From positions 59,734,547-59,798,546 of the forward strand of contig CM060194.1 in NCBI GenBank assembly GCA_030549335.1: a stretch of 64,000 nucleotides of DNA. Reading direction: 5' to 3'. The position numbers were made by a program, and so were the translations under genes. This DNA comes from Pontederia crassipes (taxonomy: Eukaryota > Streptophyta > Magnoliopsida > Commelinales > Pontederiaceae). The notes beneath the pieces were generated by a model. That model worked only from the letters and a program-made list of their open reading frames with translations. It was not told where the DNA came from and did not search any database. Below are positions 27,600 to 39,467 of the stretch, one piece after another. How positions within the stretch are numbered: the first letter of the stretch is position 1; each line of letters begins with the position of its first letter.

Positions 27600-28758
27600 T
27601 GACGGCATTGATCGATTTGTTCCGTTTTGGGAATTGCTAGAGCGGTGGGAACAGCGTGCGAAGGGCCTCTGGACGTCGCATTTGTCGAAGAACTTCCATG
27701 GTTGCAGCAACGGCAGCATCGAGTTCGCAAGTAGGCATTCATTTTATTGTGCTCTGGTTTCTTGCCTTGCTCAAATGATAGAACATTCGAGTCATTACAC
27801 TGGTCCTTTTGTGATGTTGTTATTGTCTGAACAGTCTTGATGATACTTCATGTTGGGAAGCTCTGTCTCTCTCGGACGTAAAACTTGCATCTTTGCCTTT
27901 CCGCAGCTGCTGAGGACATCACCCAGCCAAACAGATTCTTGATGATCGCAACCAGTGGGGGCCTGAACCAACAACGAACAGGATGAATTTTGTCTCAAGT
28001 GCATCTTTAAAATTTTCAACTTTTCTGTTGGTTCCGTGAATGACCTAAATTAGGAAGAGGTTAATGTCTGATTCAATGTAACAGTATATTTTGCAGTTCT
28101 TTAATAATGCAATAAGAATTTGACAAAATCTTCAAGTCAATAAGAGAAATTAAGTTGCTCATTTTTTTATAAGATTCGCTGGCATGCAACTGTGAAGAAA
28201 AATATTAGATGTGCCACAACTATCGATTTAATTTTTTAGGGATTTCTAATTTTAGCATGGTTTCTCGTTCAAATTTTATAAACATATTGTTTTGCGCTGA
28301 TTCTTACTGAATGCATTAGAATATAACATTGAATAAACATTTTCTTCTGATGGAGAAAGTTTTCTTGTGTTTGATGACCAGATCACTGATGCTGTTGTGG
28401 CTGCTCGTATTCTGAATGCAAGGCTTGTGATTCCAAAGATGGATGGACAGATCCTTTTGGAAGGATGCTAGGTTTGTATTTTGCATCTGATAAATTTTTT
28501 ATGGATCGGACATTTCGACAATGGGAGTTACAAGATAGGAAAATGCTAATATTGTTTCTTTTTATGTTTAACAGTTGTTTTTTTGAAATTTTTTATGTTG
28601 ACTGGTTCATCTCTTCACTTGCGAATGATGTTAAAATCATAAAAAGTCTTCCCAGGAAAGTCTGTAATGTTGAAGGGACTCCTTATAATACGCGCGTTCC
28701 GAGGAAGTGCAACCCAAGATGCTACGAAAGTCGTGTGCTTTCTGTCCTTAAAAAAAAA

Positions 28759-29451
28759 AAGGGTAAATTACATCGAATGCCCTCCAACTTTCAAGTTTGC
28801 TCAATGATGTCCTCTAACTTCACTTTGTAACAGCGATGTCTTTCATCTTCAAACTTGTTGCATGAAATGCCCTCCCGACCAGAAATACTCGGTTTCCCGA
28901 TCGGTCTGCTAATGTGGCGATGCACTCTCTCCGCCACGTAGGAGAGCAGGCGCCACATCAGCAATTTTTTTAAAAATAAAATGTTAAAAAAGCCACTTCC
29001 TCTCTCTAGGAATAAGAGGAGGCCGACGAAAAGGGGGAGGCCCCCCCCCCCCCCCCCTTTTGCTCTTCGGCAGCGCGAGCAAAGGAGGGGGCCTCGCCCC
29101 ACTTTGCTGCCCCCCTTTATTGTTCGTCGGCGAACAGCAAAGCGGGGGGGGGGATTTGCGACCTCGCCGGAGGTCGTCGAGGGGGGCGAGCGCCCCTATC
29201 GTTGACATGGTTTTTTTTATTTTTTAACTATTTTTTATTTTTTAAATATTGTCACGTCTCTGCATGTTAATGTGGAGAGGAGAGAGTCAGCGCCACGTCA
29301 GTTTCGTGATCGGGTAATCGTCGATTGTAGGTAAGGAGGGCATCGAGTGAAATGAGTTAAAAGATGGAGGGCATTCGTGTTACAAAGTGAAGTTAGAGGG
29401 CATCGCTGAGCAAACGTCAAAGTTGAAGGGCATTCGGTGTAATTTATCCTC
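28759..29451. mobile_element. Mutator-like MITE inside an exon
   Basis: Long terminal inverted repeats of roughly 100 bases: GGGTAAATTACATCGAATGCCC at 28761 onward against its near-complement ending GGTGTAATTTATCC at 29449. Flanks are A-rich and compatible with a 9-bp duplication (AAAAAAAAA against AGAAAAAAG). The centre is GC-rich with an 18-base C run near 29041-29057 and a G run near 29144. The element splits an exon of the O-fucosyltransferase-like gene a few codons before its donor site. Confidence 0.8.
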
Positions 29452-29463
29452 AGAAAAAAGCAT

Positions 29464-29929
29464 GTGAGTATTTAGACCTAGGATAAACTGATTTGTTTTG
29501 TTTTATCTATTGATGTTGTCTAAGTGTGAATTCCGACAATGGAGAATAAGATTCAAATGGTAGCTTGTCACATCCTACTCTATGACTAAATTTTAATCTC
29601 AACTATTATCTTCCTTAATTATGTTTAACAATTCTATAAATAAAATCAGCAAAACATCATCCCTTATCTTGTGTTATTTGTCAGTACATATAAAAAATGC
29701 ATATATATTCATCAAAATTAGATAAATAGTTATAAGACATGTCACTCACATATTACCATTATAATTTTTTTCACTAACCACCTCACATATAACATTCCAA
29801 AGCATCAAGTTTTATACAATCTTACAAAAAATATTCTAATAAATTCTAGTACAACTCTCGAGCTTATCTATTACATGTATATTTTTTAAAAAAAATGAAA
29901 GTGAAGGAAAAATAAAAGTGCTCCAATGG
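29464..29929. other. gene-free spacer
   Basis: Begins as the intron following the broken O-fucosyltransferase exon (donor CAT|GTGAGT at 29463/29464), then becomes AT-rich DNA without recognisable coding content. I looked for the next exon of the family and did not find it. Confidence 0.55.
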
Positions 29930-32441
29930 CTCGACCTCTTCTATATGCATTAAAGGCAAGCTTCGAGTCGAATCAACTCGAGAACTTAGAATTATTTGAA
30001 AATTTTAATAATGATAATGTGAGCAACAATCATTTGCTCAATGAGTGGAATAAAGTACAACACATGTGAACAATACGAGTGCATATAACATTTAGATAAT
30101 CACATTTCTTTCATATAAGAAAACATTTAAAGCATATTTTCAAATCATATGAACTTTTATATAAATAAAAATTGTTCAAGATATCATTATATTCACATTT
30201 AAACTCCATACATGTATCATCGCATATACTCATGTCAATATGTATCCCTCCATGATCATGTGTCATACAGTTAAACAGAGCTTCATAATCAAGAATATCG
30301 AATACGCAGAGCAAATCATGGATCAATACGTATCCCTTCATGATCATGTGTCATACAGTTAAGCAGAGCTTCATAATCAAGAGTATCATATACGTAGAGT
30401 AAATCATGGGTCAATATATATATCCATCCAAGATTGTGTGTCATACAGCTAAGCAAAGCTTCACAATCAAAGAGTTTCAGAAACGCAAGGTAAATCATGG
30501 ACCAATACGTATCCCTTCATCTGGGATATGTGGAGCATATCATAGGTCAATATGTGCAAGCAGAGCATTTCCTAAAGGGAAAAGACACTTGATATACGTC
30601 TCAAAGGCTTCACGTATATCGAATGTGGACCCAAAGACTGTTTTCAAATAGCATGACTAATGAACACGTAGAGTTTAATAATATCAAAGTACGCATGTCA
30701 TAATCACATATCATTATCAAGTAAATTTATTTTAACTTCACAAACATTATTCCCTGTAGATATTTTAATGTAAGAGGTTGCTCTATCTCATATGAAATCC
30801 TTGAAATATATCATAAATACTTTTCATAATTCAAGATATATTTCAATAATAACAATAATAATATTTGCTTGAGATACAACTATAAATAAAAAAAATAACA
30901 TATATCATTTTGCTATGTTGTAAATTTATCCACTCACCTTGTACTTTATCCTTTCAATGAGGTTTATTAGATTTTCTCCCTTTTACTTGTACCTTGATGT
31001 TTTCCTACAAGTAATAATGTCTTTTTACTTTTCAATTACTAATAAGGTAATATGCAATGCATGCTCATGATGCATGAACCCTTGTTCATCTCAAAATGCA
31101 TATAATCTCATCTGGTATTAATATCTAATTTCAAATATTTATATTCACATACTATTTCACACTTGGAACATCTCAATCTTCCATACCTAACTAGATGTTG
31201 TCTCTGAATTCTAGACTGAATATGTGTCAATAAATAATTCATAACTTCTTAACCCTAAGTGCAAATCTTATGATTCTAGATAATTTAGAAATTAGACTCA
31301 TTAAGGTTTCCAAACCCAAATATCATTAGCTAATTCGAAATGATCAAGTCATAAAATTCAAGGCAATCTAACCTAGAGTTTATGCTCTGGCAGACTGTGC
31401 ATCACTGAATGATTAATTTATATCTTTAATAATACTTGTACATTTGGCAAGATCCTAATTTTTCTACAATCCAGACTTCATTGAGTTTAGGAATAAAAAT
31501 TGTATAATTTAACTCCTTGTATGCCCTTATAACAAAATTAATCAATTCATGTCATGTCCTATCTATGTCCTGAAATCTGACAGAAGAGGCCCTACGAAAT
31601 GCAAAATTCATTTCTCCATGTATACAAGTCTAAATTAGATGATTCCACTTCTCATCGAACCGTTGTGAAGTCTAATTTAACATGTCTAAATTTCAAGTCC
31701 TAATTATATTTAATCTAATCATTCCCTAATTGACAAGGTGGACCTATCTCTGACTCGGGACAGAGTAAGCGACTCATGAAGATCGGTTCATAACTATCTC
31801 TATAAATGTTATTTTTAGATGATTATTGTGTTCGTGGAAAGATACTTCAGATAGACGAAGCACGTAAAATTTCAAGATTTATGAAGAATGAATCAGGAAG
31901 ATACAATCATATGAAGGTGAAGGTCGATTTTGGATCCACAGATTTACCTGAACCTAGCAAACTTGTAGAATTTCTTCACGTTATTCGGCTATAGATTTGA
32001 TCTTAAAAAAATTTTGACTTGCCGAGGATGAGAATAAGTGATCTATATATTATTTTCATAATTTTAACACGTCATATGGCAGTTTGGAAAAATCATTTTC
32101 TAAGCAGTTGGTCAGCTACTTGCTTGAGCTGCTTGAAATCCTATTGATTAAAATAAAGGTCTAATCATATTATTTTGTTAAACATTAGTGTTAAACCTCT
32201 AATTAACATTAGTTAATTATAGTTAAACATATTTATTATAATATTTACAAATATTAAAATTTATTCCTAATAGTCTTATATTTTTTTATAACACTTATCT
32301 ATAATTTAATTATCATTATGCTTTAATCCAAAAGTTAATTACTACACACAACCATGACTATATAAGCATCTAAACTAACTTAATGCGCTAATTAAAAGTA
32401 AGAGTATGTTAAAATGATATTTGAAAAGCACGTCCGTGGCA
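29930..32441 (-). mobile_element. gypsy LTR-like segment
   Basis: Two blocks (about 29930-31010 and 32065-32441) are recognisably related to 61219-61951, which lies immediately upstream of a minus-strand gypsy gag. Shared stretches include CTCGACCTCTTCTATATGCA and CCACTCACCTTGTACTTTAT. In minus orientation it starts TGCCACGGACGTGC at 32441, an LTR-like TG start. The middle, about 31030-32060, has no counterpart in the other copy. No gag or pol follows on either side, so it is probably a solo or partial LTR plus leader. Confidence 0.55.
30225..30530. repeat. tandem repeat, about 100-bp unit x3
   Basis: Three imperfect units, each holding CATGTGTCATACAG or a variant, then AAGC(A)GAGCTTCATAATCAA and TAAATCATGGxxCAATACG. 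It lies inside the gypsy LTR-like segment, where such arrays are common. Unit boundaries are approximate. Confidence 0.8.
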
Positions 32442-33303
32442 TAGCCGAAGATTTCTAAATATCAATAGGGAGGAATCATCGGTCAAAGTCGTGATGTTCG
32501 TGCAGTCCACAAACAATAGGAACATAGTTGATTTTTCAACAAATTTAAGGTTTGTAAGGGGATCCCCATGGCATCAGTTTTTCGTAACATGGACTCATGT
32601 ACTCTTCTTCATTATACAGAGATTATATTGATATATTATTTGAATCGATTGAATATTGTATGACATAGATAGGATGATCGAAAGTTGTGTCAAAAACATA
32701 ATTTTTCAACGGCGACAAAACTCGGCCCAGGTTCTGTACTGCCCGGCCCGGGTTCAACAGAATCAGGATAGAATTGTAGTATGAACCGGACCAAGTTCCA
32801 TGAACCCAGCCCGGGTTCTTATAGGCACAGCCAGAGTTTCCTTACATTAGTGCAACAACGAAATTGAATTACTAGAACCGGATTGGGTTTCGGCTTACCA
32901 AGCCTGGGTTCCGAAGACTCACTAATAACGAATTGAAATCAAATCAATATGGCCCCATTTCTGATATAGAAATTGGAAAAAGTAAAATAGATGAACCGGC
33001 CCGGATTTGTCCTAGTGCGGGTCAAATTACAAGGGTTTTAAATATATTTTTAAATAATTATTTAAGTTAATTGCATTGTAGTTCATGACCTTGCATTAAT
33101 ATGTATTGGTCTATTGATTGTGATTGTTATGTTGATTGACGTTAATCAATTATAATTGTAATATGCTAATTGATAATAATTTATTGAGGATTGATGGCCT
33201 TGTTCAATTGGCATAAATTGATAGATAATGAAATTATTGATATTGATTGTGCATCGTCCAAGTGACGATACGAAAAATTACTATCATTGAATTGTTAAAT
33301 TGA
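32442..33303. other. gene-free stretch with recurring CCGGCCCGGGTTC motifs
   Basis: No gene. Between about 32710 and 33010 the string CCCGGCCCGGGTTC and close variants (CCAGCCCGGGTTC, CCAAGCCTGGGTTC, CCGGCCCGGATT) recur five or six times at irregular spacing, alternating with AACCGG. The pattern resembles sub-terminal repeats of a DNA transposon, but no termini were found. Confidence 0.45.
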
Positions 33304-33580
33304 TAATTAAAACATTCATGGTCGATGGAGGTTTTTATGGTCGATGGAGGCCCTTGCGATCGATTGAGACTTTTATGATCGATAGAGACTCATGGAGTCG
33401 ATTGATAATACATAATGATTAATGGAGTCCCTTTGGGTCGATTGAGGCCTTTATGGTCGATGGAGACTCTTGTGATTGATTGAGGCGTTTATGGTCGATG
33501 AAGACCGTTGTGGTCGATGGAGACCCTCGTGATCGATTGAGGTCCATTGTGGTCGATTGAGATCGTTATGGTCGATGGAT
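33304..33580. repeat. degenerate minisatellite, about 20-21-bp unit
   Basis: About a dozen units of TGGTCGATGGAGxCxxTT alternating with GATCGATTGAGG over 277 bases. The alternation gives a higher-order period of about 41. Units are diverged, so the array is not recent. No reading frame runs through it. Confidence 0.88.
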
Positions 33581-34874
33581 GTTTTCATAATTAAATTGAA
33601 TTATTGATTGAATTGCTTCCTAGTGCTGATAGAATATTGGTTATGTCATAGTGGATGATAGATAATTGAATTGATAAATTATTAATAGAATTGATAATCG
33701 ATAATTGTTATTGTAGTCTTCGCCGATCTCTGGCCAATTGGTAATTGATTTAAGATAATGGAATCGAATTGGATAGATATTGGTCATCAATAATTGATGA
33801 TATGGATAATTACTCTGATTGGTCAAATTGTTTATTATTTATCGATTATTGTTAAATGTTATTTATTCCGACCAATTATATATTATTATAGATAATTGTT
33901 TATTGATACTATTGATATTGTTGACCATGATTCGTACTATTTATGGTAATAGGTGACCTTACGTACTGATATATCTCATTGAGGTTTGTCTATGTACTTG
34001 GATCCGTATAGGTGATGATGATGACGATGGTGAGACGATTAGTGGGTCATCTAACGGGTGACATACATATGGATATAGGGTCCATTATTGTATAGACGTG
34101 GGCCATAACACAGGTTATTGGATATTATATAAATGACTTCCGCGGGTTGTATAAATTATTATAAATTAAGTCTTCCGCTAGTGTAAACTACCATGATGAC
34201 TGATCATAGTTAAGTCGTATAATTAAGTGATATCGTCGAGATAGCCTTCTGAGCAAACAAAAGAAAAAAAATCTCGACGCGTTAACAATTGGAGCGAGCA
34301 GCGTCATCCCCGCCAATGTTGGATCTCGCGATGATTGGGGCGATTCGTGGCATGCGCAGTCAGGACGAGCAGCGTCATTCCCACCAGCGTCGAATTTCGA
34401 GGCAATCAAGGTGATTTGGGGTACGCTCCATCGGGGCAAGTACCGTCATCCCCATCAACATCAGATCTCGTGGCGATCGCCAACGGCATTGGGGCGACCG
34501 ATGTCAGGGTGAAGTGCAAGTTTGGAGGTTTTAATGCAAAATAAAAAATGGGAATGGTTTTTTCTTCCAATTTGTGAAAAAACTAGTGGTTCAATCTCAT
34601 TTTACAATGGACGACCAACTAAGCAGATGGTCTTGACGTCCATTTAACCCATATATACATATAATATATATAATACATACACACACACACATATATATAT
34701 AAGTAGACATAAAAGTACATAAAGAAAATATCTTAAAATCACTTTAAGTCCTATTTGAGGACATCATAAAAGTAGTTCTTTTCCTATCGCAATAAAATTT
34801 ATGTGATGACGTTTGGATATTAAAATTTTTTAATTTAAAATTACAATTTGAAGTTCGTTATGTTGTAAAAAAAA
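33581..34874. other. gene-free stretch
   Basis: AT-rich to about 34200, then a short GC-richer patch (34270-34540) with repeated GGCGATTxGGGxCG-like words, then an (AC)n/(AT)n microsatellite at about 34677-34702. No gene recognised. Confidence 0.5.
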
Positions 34875-35194
34875 GGGTATAATGGATGTCCCCCCAACTG
34901 AAATGGGGGGACACTCCACCCATTAAACCGTGCCCGTCTGATGCACATCGGACGGGCGCCGATGAAAAAAATGTAAAAAAAAGCCATTTTATCGTAAATC
35001 GGCGGTCTACAGAGCGGTTCATCACAAAAAAAAGTCGATCGGGCTGATCACTCGTACAAAAGGCGCTCGATGAAAAAAAATGCCCTTTTACTCTCTCTTT
35101 CTCTCACCTCACCTCTTTCACATCTCTCTCGTGTGCGGCGACCGGCGGTCTGATCGAGCTTTTCCCCCCTTGTGCGGCAAACTCGACCCGTCAC

Positions 35195-35375
35195 CGATGA
35201 GATCTGTGCTGAGGTGACCGCGTCCGACCAAATCTGCCTGCCGCCATCGAGATCCATGTCGAGGCGACCATCTCCGACCAGATCTGTCCGCCGCCATCGA
35301 GATCTGCGCCGAGACGACCGCATTCGACCAGATTTGCCCGCCGCCGATGACGTCTGCGCCGAGACGACCGCCTAT
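35195..35375. repeat. GC-rich tandem array, about 55-60-bp unit
   Basis: Three to four units of CGACCAGATCTGCCCGCCGC, ATCGAGATCTGCGCCGAGA and CGACCGC inside the left arm of the 2.76-kb element. Reading frames through it are products of the repeat. Confidence 0.75.
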
Positions 35376-36174
35376 GACCTCGGAAGTGTCTCCCTCTTCC
35401 TTTTCATTCTCACAATTGCTTTCCCCCTCTTCCTTTTCGTTTTCTCACTTTCTTCCTCGTTTCGACCAAATCTCCTTGCTGCCCCGCCCACCTTGCCGCT
35501 CCTGTAGACCGCCGCCCGCACGAACTGTGCCTCGACGACCTCATCCATCCATATCTGCTAGCCGACGATGAGGACGACCTCTTCAGCGCTCCTCCTCCCC
35601 GCCGCCGACCCCCTATCTCTCTTCTTCTCTCTCTCTCTCCTCTTTGTTTCGCTCTCTTTCCGCTCGTCTCCTCTTGCGACGGCGCCTCGCCGCACGACCG
35701 GAGACCTCCTCAATGGCTAGATCTGTGCATCAGGGCAACTGTCGTCGACCGGATCTGCTTGTCGCCGACTTCGCGCAGTGCCGACCCCCTTCTCCAACCT
35801 CGCTCGCACGCCGCCGCCATGACGCCGACCATCTTGCGTTGTAATTAGTTATTAATCGACACTATAATTAAGTGTTAGTCATTGTGTAATTAATTATAAT
35901 TTGCTTATTATGTAATTTATTGTATTGCTTAAGACTATGAATGTAAACTGGCTAGAACTATTTATTTGTTGAACCCTCATTAACTTGAATACCGAGGCTA
36001 ATTGCCCCTTTGAACCGAAAATGAATGTGCTATGTAATTCATTAGAGATCTGTGATAGAAAAGATACTTGAAGTCGAGATTGAATTCAAAAGTCTGCACA
36101 AAGAAAGAATGAACAATTACGGATTTGAGGGGAAAATCAAAGTTAATTTATCCACGCAATGTGTGCACAAAGCA

Positions 36175-36450
36175 GACGGACGCGGCGACACTAGGAGCAT
36201 GGTGGCGCGTGAGGGGGTTGGCAGCGGAGCTCGACGGTGGGCACCAGGAGCATGACGGGTGTTAACTCGGAGGCGGGCGTGTGAGGGGTTTGGCAGTAGA
36301 GCTCGATGGCGGCGCGGCGAAACCAGGAGCATGACGATGGTCATGACGTGAGGGGTGTCGACGACTTAGCTCGAAGGCGGTGCTCGGTGCCCGGAAGGCG
36401 GGCGTGGCGACACCAGGAGCATGGCGGGGGTCGCGGCGTGAGGGGTCATG
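36175..36450. repeat. tandem array, about 85-bp unit
   Basis: Units share CACCAGGAGCATGxCGG, GCGTGAGGGGTTGGCAG and AGCTCGAxGGxGG. About three to four imperfect copies near the middle of the 2.76-kb element. Confidence 0.7.
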
Positions 36451-37630
36451 ATTAAGATATTTACACATGTATTAAACATGAATTAACAAGAAATTATAAA
36501 AATAACATTGACTAACTAATTACAAGTTCTAAGAATAATTAGATTGTACATTGCAATGTGATTAACGCTAACTTATAGAGTGATTAACATTAATTATAGA
36601 GTATTAACACTAATTATAGTATGATTACATAGTGATTAATCCAGAGATTAACACATGTTCATTACACTAATTGTGTTTTGACAGTGTCGTGGGGTGGGCG
36701 GGCGGGCGGGCAACATCGACGGCAGTCAGCTGGGTGCAGGGCAGGTGATGCAGCCATGGAGTGGGCGAACTCGGCGGTGGCGGGGCGGGAGAACTCGGCG
36801 GTGGCGGGGCGGGAGAACTCGGCAGGCGGCCGCGAAGCAGGTGAACTAGGTGTTGACGTTGCGGGCAAAGTATGTCAGCAGAGCTCAGCGTGAGGAAGGA
36901 TGGTGGCGGGCAGATCTTGGAGATCCATTGTTGTTCATGCGGGGGTTAGTGACGGGCCGAGCATATCAGCGTGCTCGAGTGTCGTGGCATCCTGGAGATG
37001 ACGACGAGATCGGGTCGGACCAAGGGAAAAAGGTAGAAAATTAAAAGAAAGAGGGATACATTCGACCTCGCCGGTGAGCAGATCTACGACGGATGGGCTC
37101 GGAGATCCGCTGTTGTTCGCACAGGAGTCGGCGGCGGGCAGATATGTCCGACGGGCGTCGGATGAGGTTGCCGCACGGAGAGGAGGGGCGCTTCAAGCTC
37201 AGATGCCATCGCGAGGGAGGCGGCGGCAGGACGAGGTCGGACGAGTGCTTCAAGCTCAGAAGTCATCGTGCGGGAGTCGGTGGCGGGTAGATCTGCCGGG
37301 GCGAAGTCACCGCGTGGAGAGGAGGAGCGCTTCAAGCTCGGATGTCGTCGCACGAGGGTCGGCGGCAAGACGAAGTCGTATGAAATCGGTGGCGGGACGA
37401 GATCGGAGAGTTCGGAGCGGAGAGGAGAGAGAGAAGAGAAAAAAATGGGGGAAGCCTAGGGTTTTCGGGTTATATACCTATTCGAACCGGCCCACTCATC
37501 GAACCGTCCAGTCCACTCATCGAACCGCGTCGTCGACTACTCTTCATTCACAAAACTCGCTCAAATCTGTGTCAGCCATCGGATGCCCTCCAACGGCCGA
37601 CTCATATGTTGGGGGACACCCATATTTCCC

Positions 37631-38045
37631 AAAAAAAAATTGGAGGTATGGGGTCAGTAATTTTTTCTTTAGGCTGCTGCTTCCGTGTGATGAGACGTGA
37701 AGAAGATATATTCAGTCACTTCATTGATATTTTTATTTTATTTTTCTACCGTGACATTGTGCAGCCAAACACCTCTCAACTGATTTCTTTTTAGATGATT
37801 ATAAACTGCAGTATGACATTTCTTGACAATTGACATACCACAAGATTTTTTACTCTATCCGATAAAGTACTTTTTAGCCAAAACACGTCCTTAAAAGGTA
37901 ATCTTGACTAGAATGTTTTGATAGCTGGATTTTTTTTGTCTTATTTGCATATTTTATAGATAAAGAAGTATCTTCCAATAATACATATTATATAACATAA
38001 TAACATATGTAGGCTTGAAAGGTAAAATTAGTCTCACTAAAAGTA
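37631..38045. other. gene-free spacer
   Basis: AT-rich DNA between the 2.76-kb TIR element and the nested MITE pair. Nothing recognised. Confidence 0.55.
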
Positions 38046-39040
38046 GGGAGTAAATTACAAGATTAGTCCTTCAACTTTGAATCATTTTTAAATCGGTCAC
38101 TCCATTTCAATTTATAATCAGAACGTCTTTCATTTTTAATTTTCTTACATGATTAGTCCTCTTGATCGGTGATAGCCTCGATTGTCTTGCGTACGTAGCC
38201 GACACGTGAGTCATTTCTCTCTCATTCATGTCATTTAACACTACAAAAATGGATAAATTATACGGATCGTCCTCCAACTTTGAGTCGATTTGTAAACAGT
38301 CCTCCAATTTTAATATTATTGTACGATTCATCCACTTGACCGTAAGAGATAGTCTCCCGATTATCTTGCTGACATGACATAATAAAATATAATAAAATAA
38401 TAATTTATTGACATGGCACAATAAAAAATAAAAATATTAATAATTAACAAAAAAAATAAAAAATGCAGAGGATGCCGACGAGCTCGCGAGGGGTGTTGGC
38501 GCCTCTTGTGCAAAGTTCGCCAAAGGACAAGCTTAGAGAGGGGGGACGACCCCCCGTGCCAGCTCGTTAAAGGGCGAGCTTGGAGAGGGGGGCCGGCACC
38601 CCTCTCTACGAGCTCGCTCACATCCTTAAATTTTTATAATATTATTTTTTATTGTGTGATGTCAGCTAGCTATATTTTTTTATTATATTTTATTACATCA
38701 CGTCAGTAAGATAATCGAAAAATTGAAGTGGATGAATCGTACAATAATATAAAAGTTGAGAGATCGTTTAAAAATCGACTCAAAGTTAGAGGACGATCCG
38801 TGTAATTTATCCGATTTTATAGCATTAAATGACGTGGATGACTTAAATGACGTGGATGAGAGAGAAATGTCTCACGTATCGACCACGTATGCAAGACAAT
38901 CAAAAAATCCACTATCACCGATCAAGAGGACTAATCGTACAAAAAAATCAAAGATGAAAGATATTCTGATTACAAATTAAAATTAAAAGATCAATTTAAA
39001 AATGATTCAAAATTAGAAGATTAATCGTGTAATTTACCCC
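38046..39040. mobile_element. MITE with long inverted arms, hosting a second MITE
   Basis: Outer arms start GAGTAAATTACAAGATTAGTCC (38048) and end with its near-complement ATCGTGTAATTTACCCC (39040). The arms extend about 200 bases on each side up to 38250 and from 38813. The family is related in sequence and architecture to the MITE at 28759-29451 (GTAAATTAC...TCCAACTTT start). The inner element at 38251-38812 occupies its centre. Confidence 0.78.
38251..38812. mobile_element. inner MITE at the dyad of the outer MITE
   Basis: Ends GGATAAATTATACGGATCGTCC at 38251 and the near-complement GGACGATCCGTGTAATTTATCC at 38812, arms about 150 bases. The GC-rich centre (38470-38625) has duplicated CTCGCxxAAGGxCxAGCTTxGAGAGGGG blocks. 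No direct target-site duplication is visible at its borders; the outer sequence on both sides is instead mutually complementary. Confidence 0.72.
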
Positions 39041-39431
39041 GAATTAAATATAATAGTGCAAACTTAGTTTGACTACAAGTAATAGTTTTGGTTTGATTAA
39101 AAAAAAGATAATGACTATAGTAGAAGTTTCCATCTTTAGGGTCTCTTTGAATTAAGGAATATAAAGGAGTGGGGTAGAATATGGGGGAATGAAATTAGTT
39201 AAATTATGTTTGGCTATATTTTTTTATTTAAATTAAGAGGGGTGGGGTGAAATAGCTAAGCCCTTTGAACACCATATTTTTTATTCCACCAAATTGATGG
39301 AATGATGAGGGATAGATTATTTTAGACCAAATTAACATCTTTCCTTTTTTTATTACTAAATTAAATTATTTCTCTTCTTACCAAATTAAATCACCTCTCT
39401 CTCTTATCTCTTCTCTCTCCCTTACATTCAT

Positions 39432-39467
<36 letters not shown>

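Larger units (their letters stand above)
25774..29463 (+). pseudogene. O-fucosyltransferase (GT106)-like, broken and truncated
   Basis: Plant GT106-type (former DUF246) putative O-fucosyltransferase, a Golgi type II membrane protein family. Exons recognised: 25774-25995 (N-terminus with a hydrophobic segment around residues 23-43), 26115-26156, 27643-27730 (LWTSHLSKNFHGCSNG), 27907-27983 (FLMIATSGGLNQQRTG), 28382-28471 (ITDAVVAARILNARLVIPK) and 28575-29463 (FYVDWFISSLANDVKIIKSL, then TPYNTRVPRKCNPRCYESR). Lesions: the donor after QRTG reads TGAATT instead of GT, the exon with LVIPKMD shifts frame just before the expected RSFWKD, and a MITE splits the last exon at 28759-29451. The rest of the gene (more than half) is absent. 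A CACTA element lies in the second intron. The coding order is otherwise conserved, so it was once a real gene. Confidence 0.85.
34875..37630. mobile_element. 2.76-kb TIR element (Mutator-like candidate)
   Basis: Terminal inverted repeats: GGGTATAATGGATGTCCCCC at 34875 against a near-complement ending at 37630 (reads GGGAAATATGGGTGTCCCCC on the minus strand). Flanking 9-mers are TAAAAAAAA and AAAAAAAAA, compatible with a Mutator-type 9-bp duplication but ambiguous because of the A-run. The interior is unusual: GC-rich tandem arrays at 35200-35370, 36180-36450, 36750-36830 and 37150-37400 around an AT-rich core (35840-36160 and 36440-36660). No transposase was found. The GC-rich blocks could be captured gene-promoter or leader DNA, but no known protein is encoded. 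Confidence 0.6.

Noticed and set aside
33304-33580. CRISPR-like spaced repeats
   Set aside because: Repeats are contiguous and degenerate, not identical units separated by unique spacers, and the DNA is clearly eukaryotic.
37074-37700. 208-codon plus-strand frame
   Set aside because: Runs through GC-rich tandem repeats of the 2.76-kb element; Arg/Gly/Ser-rich with no similarity to known proteins.
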